Of a stretch of DNA of 6,257 nt, positions 1-6,257 are shown in pieces. The stretch covers positions 1 through 6,257 of the forward strand of contig JAFAMS010000119.1 of the NCBI GenBank assembly GCA_019233165.1, read 5' to 3'. This stretch comes from Vulcanimicrobiota bacterium. GTDB lineage: Bacteria; Vulcanimicrobiota; Vulcanimicrobiia; Vulcanimicrobiales; Vulcanimicrobiaceae. The notes under the pieces are model-generated. The model did no database searches. It worked only from the letters and a program-made list of their open reading frames with translations, and had not been told where the DNA came from. Position 1 is the first letter of the stretch; each line of letters starts with the position of its first letter. The translations under genes were made by a program, and so were the position numbers.

Positions 1-827
1 TGATCGAAGGCGGACCAGCCGACAAGCTCGGCCTGCAGGCCGACGACACGATCGTCTCGATCAACGGTAGATCGACGCGAGGTCTTTCGCTCGACGACGA
101 CTCGAAGATGCTCCGCGGGACGCCTGGGACGACGGTTCGTCTCGTCATCGTCCGCGAGGGCAAGACGCTCCCGGCGGTGAGCGTCACGCGCGCCGAGATC
201 AAAGCGCCGAGCGTCACCTCGAAGCTGCTGAGCGGCCAGATAGGCTACGTCCGGCTCGCCGTTTTCGGCGCCACGACCGCCGACGAGCTCGGCGTCGCGC
301 TGAAGCGCCTCGAATCACAAGGTGCGAAGGGATACGTCCTGGATCTGCGCGACAACGGCGGCGGGTACCTCAACGCCGCAATCGACGTCAGCTCGAAATT
401 CGTCGCCACGGGCCCGATCGTCTCCGTCGCGGAGCGCGCGGGTTCCAGCCGCGAATACGACGCCGACGACGTCGCGATCGCGCCGAAACCGCTCGCCGTG
501 CTCGTCAACAAATATACGGCCTCGGCCTCCGAGATCACCTCGGGCGCGATTCAAGACAACGGCGTCGGGACCCTGATCGGGACGCGCACGTTCGGCAAGG
601 GCGTCGTGCAAACGATCTTCCCGCTCCCGGACGGAGCGGCGGTAAAGATCACGACGGCGCGCTATCTCACGCCGTCGGGGCGTGACATCAACTCGGTCGG
701 GATCACGCCGGACGTCACCGTGCAGGAGAACAAGAACCCGCGGTACGGCGAGCTCACCAAAGACGTGCAACTCGACACGGCGGTTGGGATCCTCAACCAG
801 AAGATCGCCCAGAACGCCGGCGGCTAA
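1..827 (+). CDS. S41 family carboxy-terminal processing peptidase, 5'-partial
   Basis: This is the C-terminal 274 residues of a Ctp/Prc-type serine protease; the frame is open to the left edge (first full codon at base 3) and the N-terminus lies outside. Such enzymes act in the periplasm or at the membrane and cut C-terminal tails of proteins. Counting from base 3, residues 1 to about 65 are the end of a PDZ domain (GGPADKLGL, then TIVSING), which recognises substrate C-termini. The peptidase core starts near residue 78 (GQIGYVRL) and has LDLRDNGGG at 113-121, where many relatives have LDLRxNPGG. The catalytic Ser is Ser174 (bases 522-524) in TASASEI; the general base is Lys199 (597-599) in FGKGVVQ, 25 residues later as in E. 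coli Prc (Ser452/Lys477), and Gln203 completes the triad. The end (GITPDVTV, then a short helix) is normal for the family. No functional link to the facing operon is evident. Confidence 0.95.
   Translation, partial: IEGGPADKLGLQADDTIVSINGRSTRGLSLDDDSKMLRGTPGTTVRLVIVREGKTLPAVSVTRAEIKAPSVTSKLLSGQIGYVRLAVFGATTADELGVALKRLESQGAKGYVLDLRDNGGGYLNAAIDVSSKFVATGPIVSVAERAGSSREYDADDVAIAPKPLAVLVNKYTASASEITSGAIQDNGVGTLIGTRTFGKGVVQTIFPLPDGAAVKITTARYLTPSGRDINSVGITPDVTVQENKNPRYGELTKDVQLDTAVGILNQKIAQNAGG
824..827. other. Overlapping stop codons of convergent genes (CTAA)
   Basis: The plus-strand peptidase stops with TAA at 825-827 and the minus-strand ATPase gene stops with TAG read from 826 to 824. The two genes share two bases and leave no intergenic DNA. 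I see no stem-loop plus T-run terminator at the junction for either strand, so transcripts probably run into the opposite gene or end by a factor-dependent mechanism. Confidence 0.95.
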
Positions 828-2383
828 CCCGACCCGAGGTACCGTTCCGCGAGCGTCGCCGACTCGGCCAAGCGGGTTGGCGCGCCTTCCTCGACGATCC
901 GTCCTCCTTCGAGCAGGTAGGCACGCGAAGCGATCGGCGCCACCCAGCCGACGTTCTGCTCGGCCACGACGATCGGCAGCCCGTCGTCGCGCAGCGCGGC
1001 GACGATCGCCTGCAGCTCGTCGACGATCGCGGGCGCCAGTCCGATCGAGGGTTCGTCGAGCAGCAAGAGCCGCGGGCCGCGCATCAGGACCTTCGCAATC
1101 GCGAGCATTTGTCGCTCGCCTCCGCTCAGGCTTCCGGCGAGCGCCGTCCGCCGCTGCGCCAGTCGCGGGAAGCGCGTCATCATCTCGTCGTCGCGCGCGC
1201 GAAACTCGGCAGTCGAAAGACGCAAGCCGAACGTAGCGAGCTGCAAGTTGTCGGTCACCGTTTGATTGACGATCACGGCACGGTCTTGGGGGACGAGCCC
1301 GATCCCCGCCCCAACGACGCGGTCCGGCGACAGGCCGCGGATCGAGCGGCCGAAAAAAAGAACCTCACCGCTGCGCGCGCGCGGATCGCCGAGTACGGTG
1401 TTCAGCAATGTCGATTTCCCCGCGCCGTTCCGGCCCAGCAGCGCGATCACTTCGCCGGCGCCGACGCGCAGGCTCGCTTCTCGCACGATCGTCGTCGGGC
1501 CGTAGCCGGAGACGACGTCCCGTAGCTCGAGGACTTCGCCGCGCGCCACCTCGCGCGGTTCGACCGCGCGCAGCTCTTGCCGCAGCGCCTCGACCTCCTC
1601 GTGCGGGGGTACGACGGGCCGGCCATGGTGAGCGCCCAGATACGACGCGATCACCGCCTCGCTCGCCCGTACGTCGGCGGGCGAACCGGTTGCGATCCGC
1701 TCCCCCTCGTGCATCGCCGTCACGGCGTCGCACAAACCGAAGACGAACGGCACGTTGTGCTCGACCAAGAGGATCGTGACTCCACGGCGGTCGCGCAGCT
1801 CGCGCAGCATCGCCGCAAATCGCGCGACCTCATCGGCAGCGAGCCCGGCCGTCGGTTCGTCCAGGAGCAAGATCCGCGGCTCGCTCATGAGCGTTCGCGC
1901 CACTTCGAGCTGACGCTGTGCGCCGAACGCGAGCGAGCGCGTCGAGGCATCCGGAAGACCGTCGAAACCGACCCATCGTAAGAGCGCAACGGCCTGCTCG
2001 CGAAGCGCCGACTCTTCTGCGACGGCCGCCTTCGTCCTCAGCGCGCCGCGCGCGACGCCGTTCTTTCCGCGCGCGTACGCGCCGACCAAGACGTTTTCGA
2101 CCGCGCTCAGATCGAGGAACGCCGCAGGCGTCTGGAACGTCCTCCCGAGCCCGTGCTCGACGAGTTCGCGTGGACGCGGCTCGAAACGCTCGCCGTCCAA
2201 CTCGAACGTTCCGGCGCTGCGACGGACCAGACCCGTTACGGCGTTGATCGCGGTCGTCTTCCCGGCCCCGTTCGGCCCGATCAGCCCGTGAATGGTACGA
2301 GGCTCGACTGCGAGCGAGAAGCCGCGCAGCGCGCGGACGCCGCCGAACGAAACGTCGATCCCGTCGAGTCGAAGCAGTGCTAT
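824..2383 (-). CDS. Fused LivG-LivF ABC transporter ATPase
   Basis: A 519-residue polypeptide that joins both ATPases of a HAAT-family importer, normally two proteins of about 250 and 235 residues; it powers uptake from the cytoplasmic face of LivH/LivM. The LivG-like half (about 1-250) has Walker A GPNGAGKTT (36-44), Q-loop Gln84 in GRTFQT, signature LAFGAQR (151-157), Walker B ILLLDEP (171-177) and His209 in VEHN. A linker of about 30 residues (252-281, charged, with VVPPHEE) leads to the LivF-like half: Walker A GRNGAGKST (317-325), Gln366, signature LSGGERQ (419-425), Walker B LLLLDEP (439-445), and AEQN where LivF proteins usually have EQN. No stop or frame change lies between the halves. 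The start is uncertain: no ATG, GTG or TTG is in frame between the upstream region and Walker A. I chose ATA (2383-2381), which overlaps the livM stop as ATAG and sits 7 bases after GAGG; CTG at 2377-2375 is the alternative (517 residues). Confidence 0.9.
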   Translation of the reverse strand: MALLRLDGIDVSFGGVRALRGFSLAVEPRTIHGLIGPNGAGKTTAINAVTGLVRRSAGTFELDGERFEPRPRELVEHGLGRTFQTPAAFLDLSAVENVLVGAYARGKNGVARGALRTKAAVAEESALREQAVALLRWVGFDGLPDASTRSLAFGAQRQLEVARTLMSEPRILLLDEPTAGLAADEVARFAAMLRELRDRRGVTILLVEHNVPFVFGLCDAVTAMHEGERIATGSPADVRASEAVIASYLGAHHGRPVVPPHEEVEALRQELRAVEPREVARGEVLELRDVVSGYGPTTIVREASLRVGAGEVIALLGRNGAGKSTLLNTVLGDPRARSGEVLFFGRSIRGLSPDRVVGAGIGLVPQDRAVIVNQTVTDNLQLATFGLRLSTAEFRARDDEMMTRFPRLAQRRTALAGSLSGGERQMLAIAKVLMRGPRLLLLDEPSIGLAPAIVDELQAIVAALRDDGLPIVVAEQNVGWVAPIASRAYLLEGGRIVEEGAPTRLAESATLAERYLGSG

Positions 2384-3339
2384 TGTTTTGCCTCGCCCGA
2401 AGCGCGCCGGCGGCCAAGCTCGGAGATTGCGCCGGCGATGCCGTTCGGGGCGACGATCAAGACGAAGAGCAAGATCGCGCCGTAGAAAACCTCTCGGTAC
2501 TGACCGATCGCCCGAAAAAGCTCGGGAACGACGAACAAGGCTAGCGGTCCGACGATCGGGCCGACGACGCTCGGGGCCATTCCGCCGACGACCACGTACG
2601 TGAGATGGGCGATCGAAACGTTGAGGCTGTAGGCGCTCGGGTTCGTGACGCCGAGGAGTAGGGCTTGATAGGTCCCCGCAAGCGTCGCAAGCGCGCTCGA
2701 GATCGCAAACGCGAGCGTCTTGAGCCTTGGAACGTCGATCCCTTGGAGCTCGGCGGCGACCGGATTGTCTTTGATCGCCAACCACGCGCGACCGACGCGC
2801 GAGCGTTGGAGCGAGCCGACGAGCACCGTCGCCAAACCCGCGGTGAACGTCGCGAGCACGATTGCGGTCTGCAACGTGACGGGACCGAGGAACGGAAGGC
2901 GCGTCGGCGGGACGATCAAGCCGTAACCGCCGCCGGTAAGCTCGCGGCCTTCGTTCAACAGCACCAAGAACACGTTGAGGAAACCGAACGTAACCATCGC
3001 GAGATAAAATCCCGCCAGCCGCAGCGAGAGGAATCCCAGCAGCCACCCGACGCACCAGCCGGCGAGGACCGCGAGCGGGATCGAGATCGCAATCGGGACG
3101 TGGGCACGGAGCAAGATCGCGGTCGAGAGGTTTGCGCCGAGGCCGACGAACGCGGGGCTCGCGAGCGAGAGCAGCCCCGCGACGCCGAGCAGCAAGTTGA
3201 CCCCAAGCGTCACCAGCACGAGCACCGCGAGCTGGCCGAAGACGAAGCGCGGATACGTCGGCAGAACGAGCGCGACTCCGACCGCAACGAGCCCTACGAG
3301 CGCTCCGTAGACAAGCGGCGCATAGGGAAACTTCGGCAT
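2380..3339 (-). CDS. livM: LivM-type branched-chain amino acid ABC permease
   Basis: A 319-residue inner-membrane permease of the LivM family (BPD_transp_2), the usual length. It pairs with LivH to form the translocation channel. The protein is a string of hydrophobic segments, starting with YGALVGLVAVGVALVL, followed by VLVLVTLGVNLLLGVAGLL and the family region LLSLASPAFVGLGA, where relatives read G.LSLG.aaFfgiGAY. The cytoplasmic coupling loop is visible as GRAWLAIKDNPVAAELQGID, the site that docks on the ATPase, and the C-terminal part has GGMAPSVVGPIVGP. The ATG start (3339-3337) shares one base with the TGA of the upstream permease (TGATG), and no good Shine-Dalgarno sequence precedes it, so translation probably depends on re-initiation. 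A longer open frame upstream is an Arg-rich shadow of livH and was not used. The stop TAG overlaps the proposed start of the ATPase gene. Substrate specificity cannot be read from the permease. Confidence 0.93.
   Translation of the reverse strand: MPKFPYAPLVYGALVGLVAVGVALVLPTYPRFVFGQLAVLVLVTLGVNLLLGVAGLLSLASPAFVGLGANLSTAILLRAHVPIAISIPLAVLAGWCVGWLLGFLSLRLAGFYLAMVTFGFLNVFLVLLNEGRELTGGGYGLIVPPTRLPFLGPVTLQTAIVLATFTAGLATVLVGSLQRSRVGRAWLAIKDNPVAAELQGIDVPRLKTLAFAISSALATLAGTYQALLLGVTNPSAYSLNVSIAHLTYVVVGGMAPSVVGPIVGPLALFVVPELFRAIGQYREVFYGAILLFVLIVAPNGIAGAISELGRRRASGEAKQ
2391..2394 (-). promoter_or_regulatory. Probable ribosome binding site (GAGG) of the fused ATPase gene
   Basis: On the minus strand GAGG is followed by seven bases (CAAAACA) and then ATA, an ideal Shine-Dalgarno spacing. 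The distance to the CTG alternative is 13 bases, which is long. This spacing is the main reason for preferring the unusual ATA start. The site lies inside the last codons of livM, so translation is probably also coupled to livM termination. Confidence 0.45.
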
Positions 3340-4205
3340 CAATGCGTTCGACGGGCGACCGTCGCGAAGATCCCTTGCGGCCGCCAAATCAAGACGGCAA
3401 CGAGAACGGCGAACGTCACGACGTCGCGAAACGCACCGCCGACGCCGACGACGGCGTAGGTCTGGACGATCCCGAGACCAAGGCCGCCGACCAGCGCGCC
3501 GACGACGCTTTCGAAGCCTCCTAGCGCCGCCGCGATGAACGCTGGAAAGAGCACGCTCGCGCCCATCGCGGGGAACACGCCGGTGACGGGGCTGAGCAAG
3601 ACTCCCGCGACGGCGGTTACGACGCCGCCGACGCACCAGCTCAGCGCCAGCATCGCGTTCACCGGGATCCCGGTGATCGCGGCGCGTCGCGCGTCTTCGG
3701 CGACGGCGCGCATCGCCTTGCCGTACAACGTCCTCGAGAACAGCCATTGGAGCGCCGCGAAGACGACGACGGTCGCAAGCACGACGGTGAGCGCGTTGAT
3801 CGAGACGGTCGTCCCGCCGCCGAGCGCGATATCGCGCTCGCCGAACAGCCACGGCACCGCGCGCATCGGATTGTCGGTGAACTTCAGGCGCGCCGCCGCT
3901 TGTAGCAGAATCGAGATCGCCAGGGTTCCGATCACGACCGTAATCTCGGCAGCCCGTCCGAGCAGCACCCGCGTGACGAAGAAAAACAGCAGGCCGAGGA
4001 CGAGGCCGGCCGCGATCGGCCCGGCGATCTGCACGGCCGGGTTTGCGCCGCTTCCGGCGAGGATCACGTACGCATAGCCGCCGACCATCAGCATCTCGCC
4101 TTGTGCGAAATTGACGATCCCCGTCGCCCGAAAGATCAGCGTCAGGCTGATCGCGACCAGAGCGTAGACCGCTCCGATCGCGATCCCGCCGACGAGGAGA
4201 CTCAC
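3339..4205 (-). CDS. livH: LivH-type branched-chain amino acid ABC permease
   Basis: A 288-residue inner-membrane permease of the LivH family, partner of LivM in the channel. The N-terminus from the GTG start reads (M)SLLVGGIAIGAVYALVAI, then the strongly conserved block TGIVNFAQGEMLMVGGY, which is diagnostic for LivH. The coupling loop YGKAMRAVAEDARRAAITGI and the late motif AALGGFESVVGALVGG are also present, with about eight hydrophobic segments in all. The start is GTG at 4205-4203, overlapping the TGA of the binding-protein gene in a GTGA junction; an in-frame extension 19 codons upstream (MHRHRGQ...) lies inside the binding-protein gene, is basic and polar, and is not expected for the family. 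No convincing Shine-Dalgarno sequence is seen, which suggests coupled translation. The family assignment is secure; the ligand is set mainly by the binding protein. Confidence 0.94.
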   Translation of the reverse strand: MSLLVGGIAIGAVYALVAISLTLIFRATGIVNFAQGEMLMVGGYAYVILAGSGANPAVQIAGPIAAGLVLGLLFFFVTRVLLGRAAEITVVIGTLAISILLQAAARLKFTDNPMRAVPWLFGERDIALGGGTTVSINALTVVLATVVVFAALQWLFSRTLYGKAMRAVAEDARRAAITGIPVNAMLALSWCVGGVVTAVAGVLLSPVTGVFPAMGASVLFPAFIAAALGGFESVVGALVGGLGLGIVQTYAVVGVGGAFRDVVTFAVLVAVLIWRPQGIFATVARRTH

Positions 4206-5425
4206 GTCTCGAGAGTCGTCACGCGCTGATAGTCGCCGTTCTTGACCACGATGACGATGCACTCGCGGCTGCCCTTATGATCGCCCTTCTTGAACGTTCG
4301 CGGCAATCCGATCGGAGCGGCCCACTTGAAATACGGATCCTTGCCGGCTACGAAACCCGAAATCTGCTCGAGCCCGGCGACCACCTTGTCCTGCGTCGGG
4401 TTCGGCCCGGCGCGTCGGAGGCCGTCCGCAAAAACGTAGAAGTCCGCATACGCCGCGAGCGAGAACGAGTTCGGCGTGTTGGGCGGCGGATTCGGGTAGG
4501 CTTTCGCAAATCGCGCTCGCCAATCGCCCATCGGTCCCGTCGTTTCGTTCAGAAACTGGCTTCCGCTGAGCCACAAAGCGTAAAAGCCGTCGGCCGCGGG
4601 GCCCGCCAGCTTCGGTACGACGGTATCGCTCAAGACGCTGTCGCCGAGCAGCTTGGATGTGATTCCCGCGCGCTTGAGCTGCGGGAGCATCCGCCCGCCG
4701 TCGGCCGGAAGCCCGCAGATGTAGACGGCATCGGGGTTTGCATTCTTGATCGCGTTCGCTTGCGCCGTAAAGTCGGTGTCGCCGCTCTTGAACTTCTCTT
4801 GGACCGCGATCTTGATTCCGGCATCGGCGAGCTTCGGCGTCATGAACGGCAAGACCGTCGAGCAAAACGCTTCGTCGCTGGTGAGAAAGCCGACCGTTTT
4901 CGCTTTGAGCTGTTGGGTCAAAACGCGAACGGCGTTGGTCGCAATATCGGCTCGTACCACCGTCATCCCGCTGAAGACGTACGGGCTATAGGTTGCGAGG
5001 ACGCGCGGGTCGCTCGCGAGCGAGTCGAAATAGAGAAAGTTCTGCTGTTGCACCAGCGGGATCACCGAAGCCGTCGACGTGCTCGTCCCGCCGCCGAAGA
5101 TCGCGAAGACCTTGTCCTGTTCGATCAAACGCCGGACCGCGGAGATGCCGCCCTCGGCGGTCCCTGCGTCGTCCTCGTAAACGACGTCGATGTGACGGCC
5201 GTTGATCCCGCCGTGCGCGTTGATCTCGTCGACCGCAAGCTGTGCGCCGGCCTTGAAGCCCTGTCCGACGGTGCTCGCCAGCCCGGTCAGCGAGACTTGA
5301 ATACCGATCAAGACGTTTTTCGCGCCGAGACCTTGCGTATCGGCGGCGCGCGCGGCCGGAGGAAGGGAGCTCGCGCCGGCAAGCGCTGCGAGCGCGAGAG
5401 TCGCTAGAAGACGATGTCGTTTCAC
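4202..5425 (-). CDS. LivJ-type periplasmic substrate-binding protein (Peripla_BP_6)
   Basis: A 407-residue type I solute-binding protein of the branched-chain amino acid (HAAT) transporter class. The N-terminus is a Sec signal peptide: basic KRHR, a hydrophobic core (residues 6-18), and a likely cleavage after ARA at residue 27, with no lipobox Cys, so it should be soluble in the periplasm. The mature part shows the fold's typical order: VLIGIQVSLTGLAS, GQGFKAGAQLAVDEINAHGG, INGRHIDVVYEDDAG, VFAIFGGGTSTSTASVIPL, then VYICGLPADGGRMLPQLKRA. By eye against LivJ, the pocket stretch ATAPEL reads ASDPRVL and the GPEG loop reads GDSV, so the Glu that binds an amino acid's ammonium group seems absent. 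The ligand may thus be a carboxylate or aromatic compound rather than Leu/Ile/Val; this is inference. The start is GTG at 5425, with a strong AGGAG seven bases upstream and a GTGA overlap with the amidohydrolase gene; the far longer open frame upstream is a shadow. Confidence 0.93.
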   Translation of the reverse strand: MKRHRLLATLALAALAGASSLPPAARAADTQGLGAKNVLIGIQVSLTGLASTVGQGFKAGAQLAVDEINAHGGINGRHIDVVYEDDAGTAEGGISAVRRLIEQDKVFAIFGGGTSTSTASVIPLVQQQNFLYFDSLASDPRVLATYSPYVFSGMTVVRADIATNAVRVLTQQLKAKTVGFLTSDEAFCSTVLPFMTPKLADAGIKIAVQEKFKSGDTDFTAQANAIKNANPDAVYICGLPADGGRMLPQLKRAGITSKLLGDSVLSDTVVPKLAGPAADGFYALWLSGSQFLNETTGPMGDWRARFAKAYPNPPPNTPNSFSLAAYADFYVFADGLRRAGPNPTQDKVVAGLEQISGFVAGKDPYFKWAAPIGLPRTFKKGDHKGSRECIVIVVKNGDYQRVTTLET

Positions 5426-6257
5426 GCGTGTACTCCTATGGTCGGGATGACTTCGCTGAAAAACCGCTCGGCGTTGCGATGAAAGACGCGCTCGAGGATA
5501 TCCTCGGAGTAGCCCTCCTTCGTCCAATCTTCGACGAGCCGTTCGTACCGGAAGAGCGGAAAATCCGCGCCGAACATCACGCGGTCTTTCAGACGTCGCG
5601 CGATCTCGTGCTTGAGCGCCGGCGTGTGATATTTCGGCGACCACCCGTGCAGCTCGTACCAGACGTTCGGCTTGTGAATCATGATCGCGATCATCTCGTC
5701 CTGCCACGGCCAGGCGGGACGCGCGGCGACGATCGTGAGCGCGGGATGTGCGGCGGCGACCTCGTCGAGATGCCGGGGATGCGTCGTATCGAGACGAATC
5801 CCGCCGCCGCCGGGAAGCCCGGCGCCGGCGCCTGTCGTGCCGACGAAGATCAGCGCCGGAACCCGCGCTTCGATGCAAACTCGATAGAACGGCTCCCAGG
5901 CCGGATCGCTCGCGGCCACCGAGCCGGATCCCGAGACGGCCAGACCGCAGAAACCCGCGCCGGCCCGGACGCAGCGTTCGAATTCCTCGAGTGCGAGCCT
6001 CCCGGCCGTCGGGTCGACGTGAATCCAATTGCCCAGCACGCAATCGGAGTGCCGGCGTTGATACTCGAAGGCGTAGTCGTGGATCGCGCGCGCTTCCTCG
6101 CCGACGAGATGTTTGTCGAAGCCGAGATCGAGGATCGCACGGACGCCGCTCTCGCGAAAATACGACGCTTGCTCGTCTTCGGTGTAATACCGCGGCTCCG
6201 AGTTCCAGGTGCGCTTCTGCTGTGCGAGCTGCTCCGGCGTCTGCAGCGGGTATCCGC
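5422..6257 (-). CDS. Amidohydrolase_2 family protein, 5'-partial, with altered active-site residues
   Basis: The last 277 residues of a TIM-barrel protein of the amidohydrolase_2 family (ACMSD / aromatic decarboxylase and hydrolase relatives). The frame is open to the right edge; the N-terminus with the expected HxH metal motif is outside the window. A GTG at 6039 is internal, because clear protein-like sequence (for example YYTEDEQASYFRESGVRAIL) continues upstream. Family blocks in order, numbered from the first full codon: GTTGAGAGLPGGGG from 140, PAWPWQDE from 180, NVWYELHGWSPKY, VMFGADFPL (Asp231) and NAERFF near the end. Relatives I recall read FHTGTTG and AHPxWPWQ; here the positions are FVGTTG (Val138, bases 5844-5842) and ARPAWPWQ (Arg179, bases 5721-5719), so two active-site His are replaced while the Asp is kept. 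The stop overlaps the binding-protein start (GTGA), placing it first in what is visible of the transporter operon. It could process the imported compound or have a non-catalytic role; the substrate is unknown. Confidence 0.85.
   Translation of the reverse strand, partial: GYPLQTPEQLAQQKRTWNSEPRYYTEDEQASYFRESGVRAILDLGFDKHLVGEEARAIHDYAFEYQRRHSDCVLGNWIHVDPTAGRLALEEFERCVRAGAGFCGLAVSGSGSVAASDPAWEPFYRVCIEARVPALIFVGTTGAGAGLPGGGGIRLDTTHPRHLDEVAAAHPALTIVAARPAWPWQDEMIAIMIHKPNVWYELHGWSPKYHTPALKHEIARRLKDRVMFGADFPLFRYERLVEDWTKEGYSEDILERVFHRNAERFFSEVIPTIGVHA
5433..5437 (-). promoter_or_regulatory. Ribosome binding site (AGGAG) of the binding-protein gene
   Basis: On the minus strand ATAGGAG lies seven bases before the GTG at 5425. 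It is the clearest Shine-Dalgarno sequence in the operon and decides the start of the binding-protein gene, just ahead of the signal peptide. A strong site fits the high amounts of binding protein usually needed relative to permeases. It is embedded in the last codons of the amidohydrolase gene. Confidence 0.8.

Noticed and set aside
1352..1360. A7 run in the ATPase gene as a possible frameshift or slippage site
   Set aside because: It encodes Leu-Phe-Phe-Gly in a well-conserved LivF region, and the frame is correct on both sides; nothing supports programmed slippage.
2384..3055. Open frame extending the fused ATPase gene 224 codons upstream on the minus strand
   Set aside because: The extra sequence is Arg-rich and lies antiparallel in frame to livM, which is clearly coding in another frame; it shows no domain similarity. 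It is a high-GC shadow, not a real N-terminal domain.
2665..3459. Plus-strand open frame (264 codons) opposite livM/livH
   Set aside because: Composed mostly of Arg, Glu, Asp and Gln repeats that mirror hydrophobic codons of the permeases on the other strand; no family resemblance.
3340..3852. Open frame extending livM upstream
   Set aside because: Arg-rich shadow of the well-conserved livH gene; the ATG at 3339 gives the normal LivM N-terminus and length.
4277..5407. Long plus-strand open frame (376 codons) opposite the binding-protein gene
   Set aside because: Arg/Glu-rich with no recognisable motif, fully antisense to a confident gene; long antisense frames are expected at this GC content.
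5426..6043. Open frame extending the binding-protein gene 206 codons upstream
   Set aside because: It overlaps the amidohydrolase gene in another frame, has Arg/Ser-rich low-complexity composition, and a GTG with a strong AGGAG and a signal peptide marks the true start at 5425.
1..6257. Search for tRNA, rRNA, CRISPR arrays, insertion sequences or inverted-repeat mobile elements
   Set aside because: None seen: no regular direct repeats, no transposase motifs, and almost every base is accounted for by the six coding regions.

Overview
The window is a gene-dense, high-GC bacterial segment with essentially no non-coding DNA. It holds the 3' end of one plus-strand gene and, facing it, a tightly packed minus-strand operon that runs from the right edge to about position 824. 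The Sec signal peptide without a lipobox on the binding protein fits a didermal (Gram-negative-type) organism. Base composition and gene style would suit Proteobacteria or candidate phyla such as Eremiobacterota, but nothing here fixes the taxonomy.

Left part (1-827, plus strand): the C-terminal 274 residues of a PDZ-containing S41 carboxy-terminal processing peptidase with an intact Ser/Lys/Gln active site. Its stop codon overlaps the stop codon of the last operon gene, so no intergenic space or terminator separates the two convergent units.

Right part (824-6257, minus strand), in transcription order: (1) a 5'-truncated amidohydrolase-family (TIM-barrel, amidohydrolase_2) protein; (2) a periplasmic LivJ-type solute-binding protein; (3) a LivH-type permease; (4) a LivM-type permease; (5) one polypeptide that joins a LivG-type and a LivF-type ATPase. 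Each gene overlaps the next by 1-4 bases (GTGA, GTGA, TGATG, ATAG), so they are almost certainly one translationally coupled transcript. Together they encode a complete HAAT-family (hydrophobic/branched-chain amino acid type) ABC importer: the binding protein captures the ligand in the periplasm, LivH and LivM form the channel, and the fused ATPase drives uptake. The promoter must lie beyond the right edge.

The unusual points are the LivG-LivF fusion, the lack of any ATG/GTG/TTG start for it (best candidates are ATA within an ATAG overlap, or CTG), and the amidohydrolase, in which two positions normally held by active-site histidines read Val and Arg. The binding protein also seems to lack the Glu that holds the ligand's amino group in LivJ, so the transported compound may not be a branched-chain amino acid. 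The core system is a known transporter class; its linkage to an apparently metal-site-altered amidohydrolase is the part that could be new.
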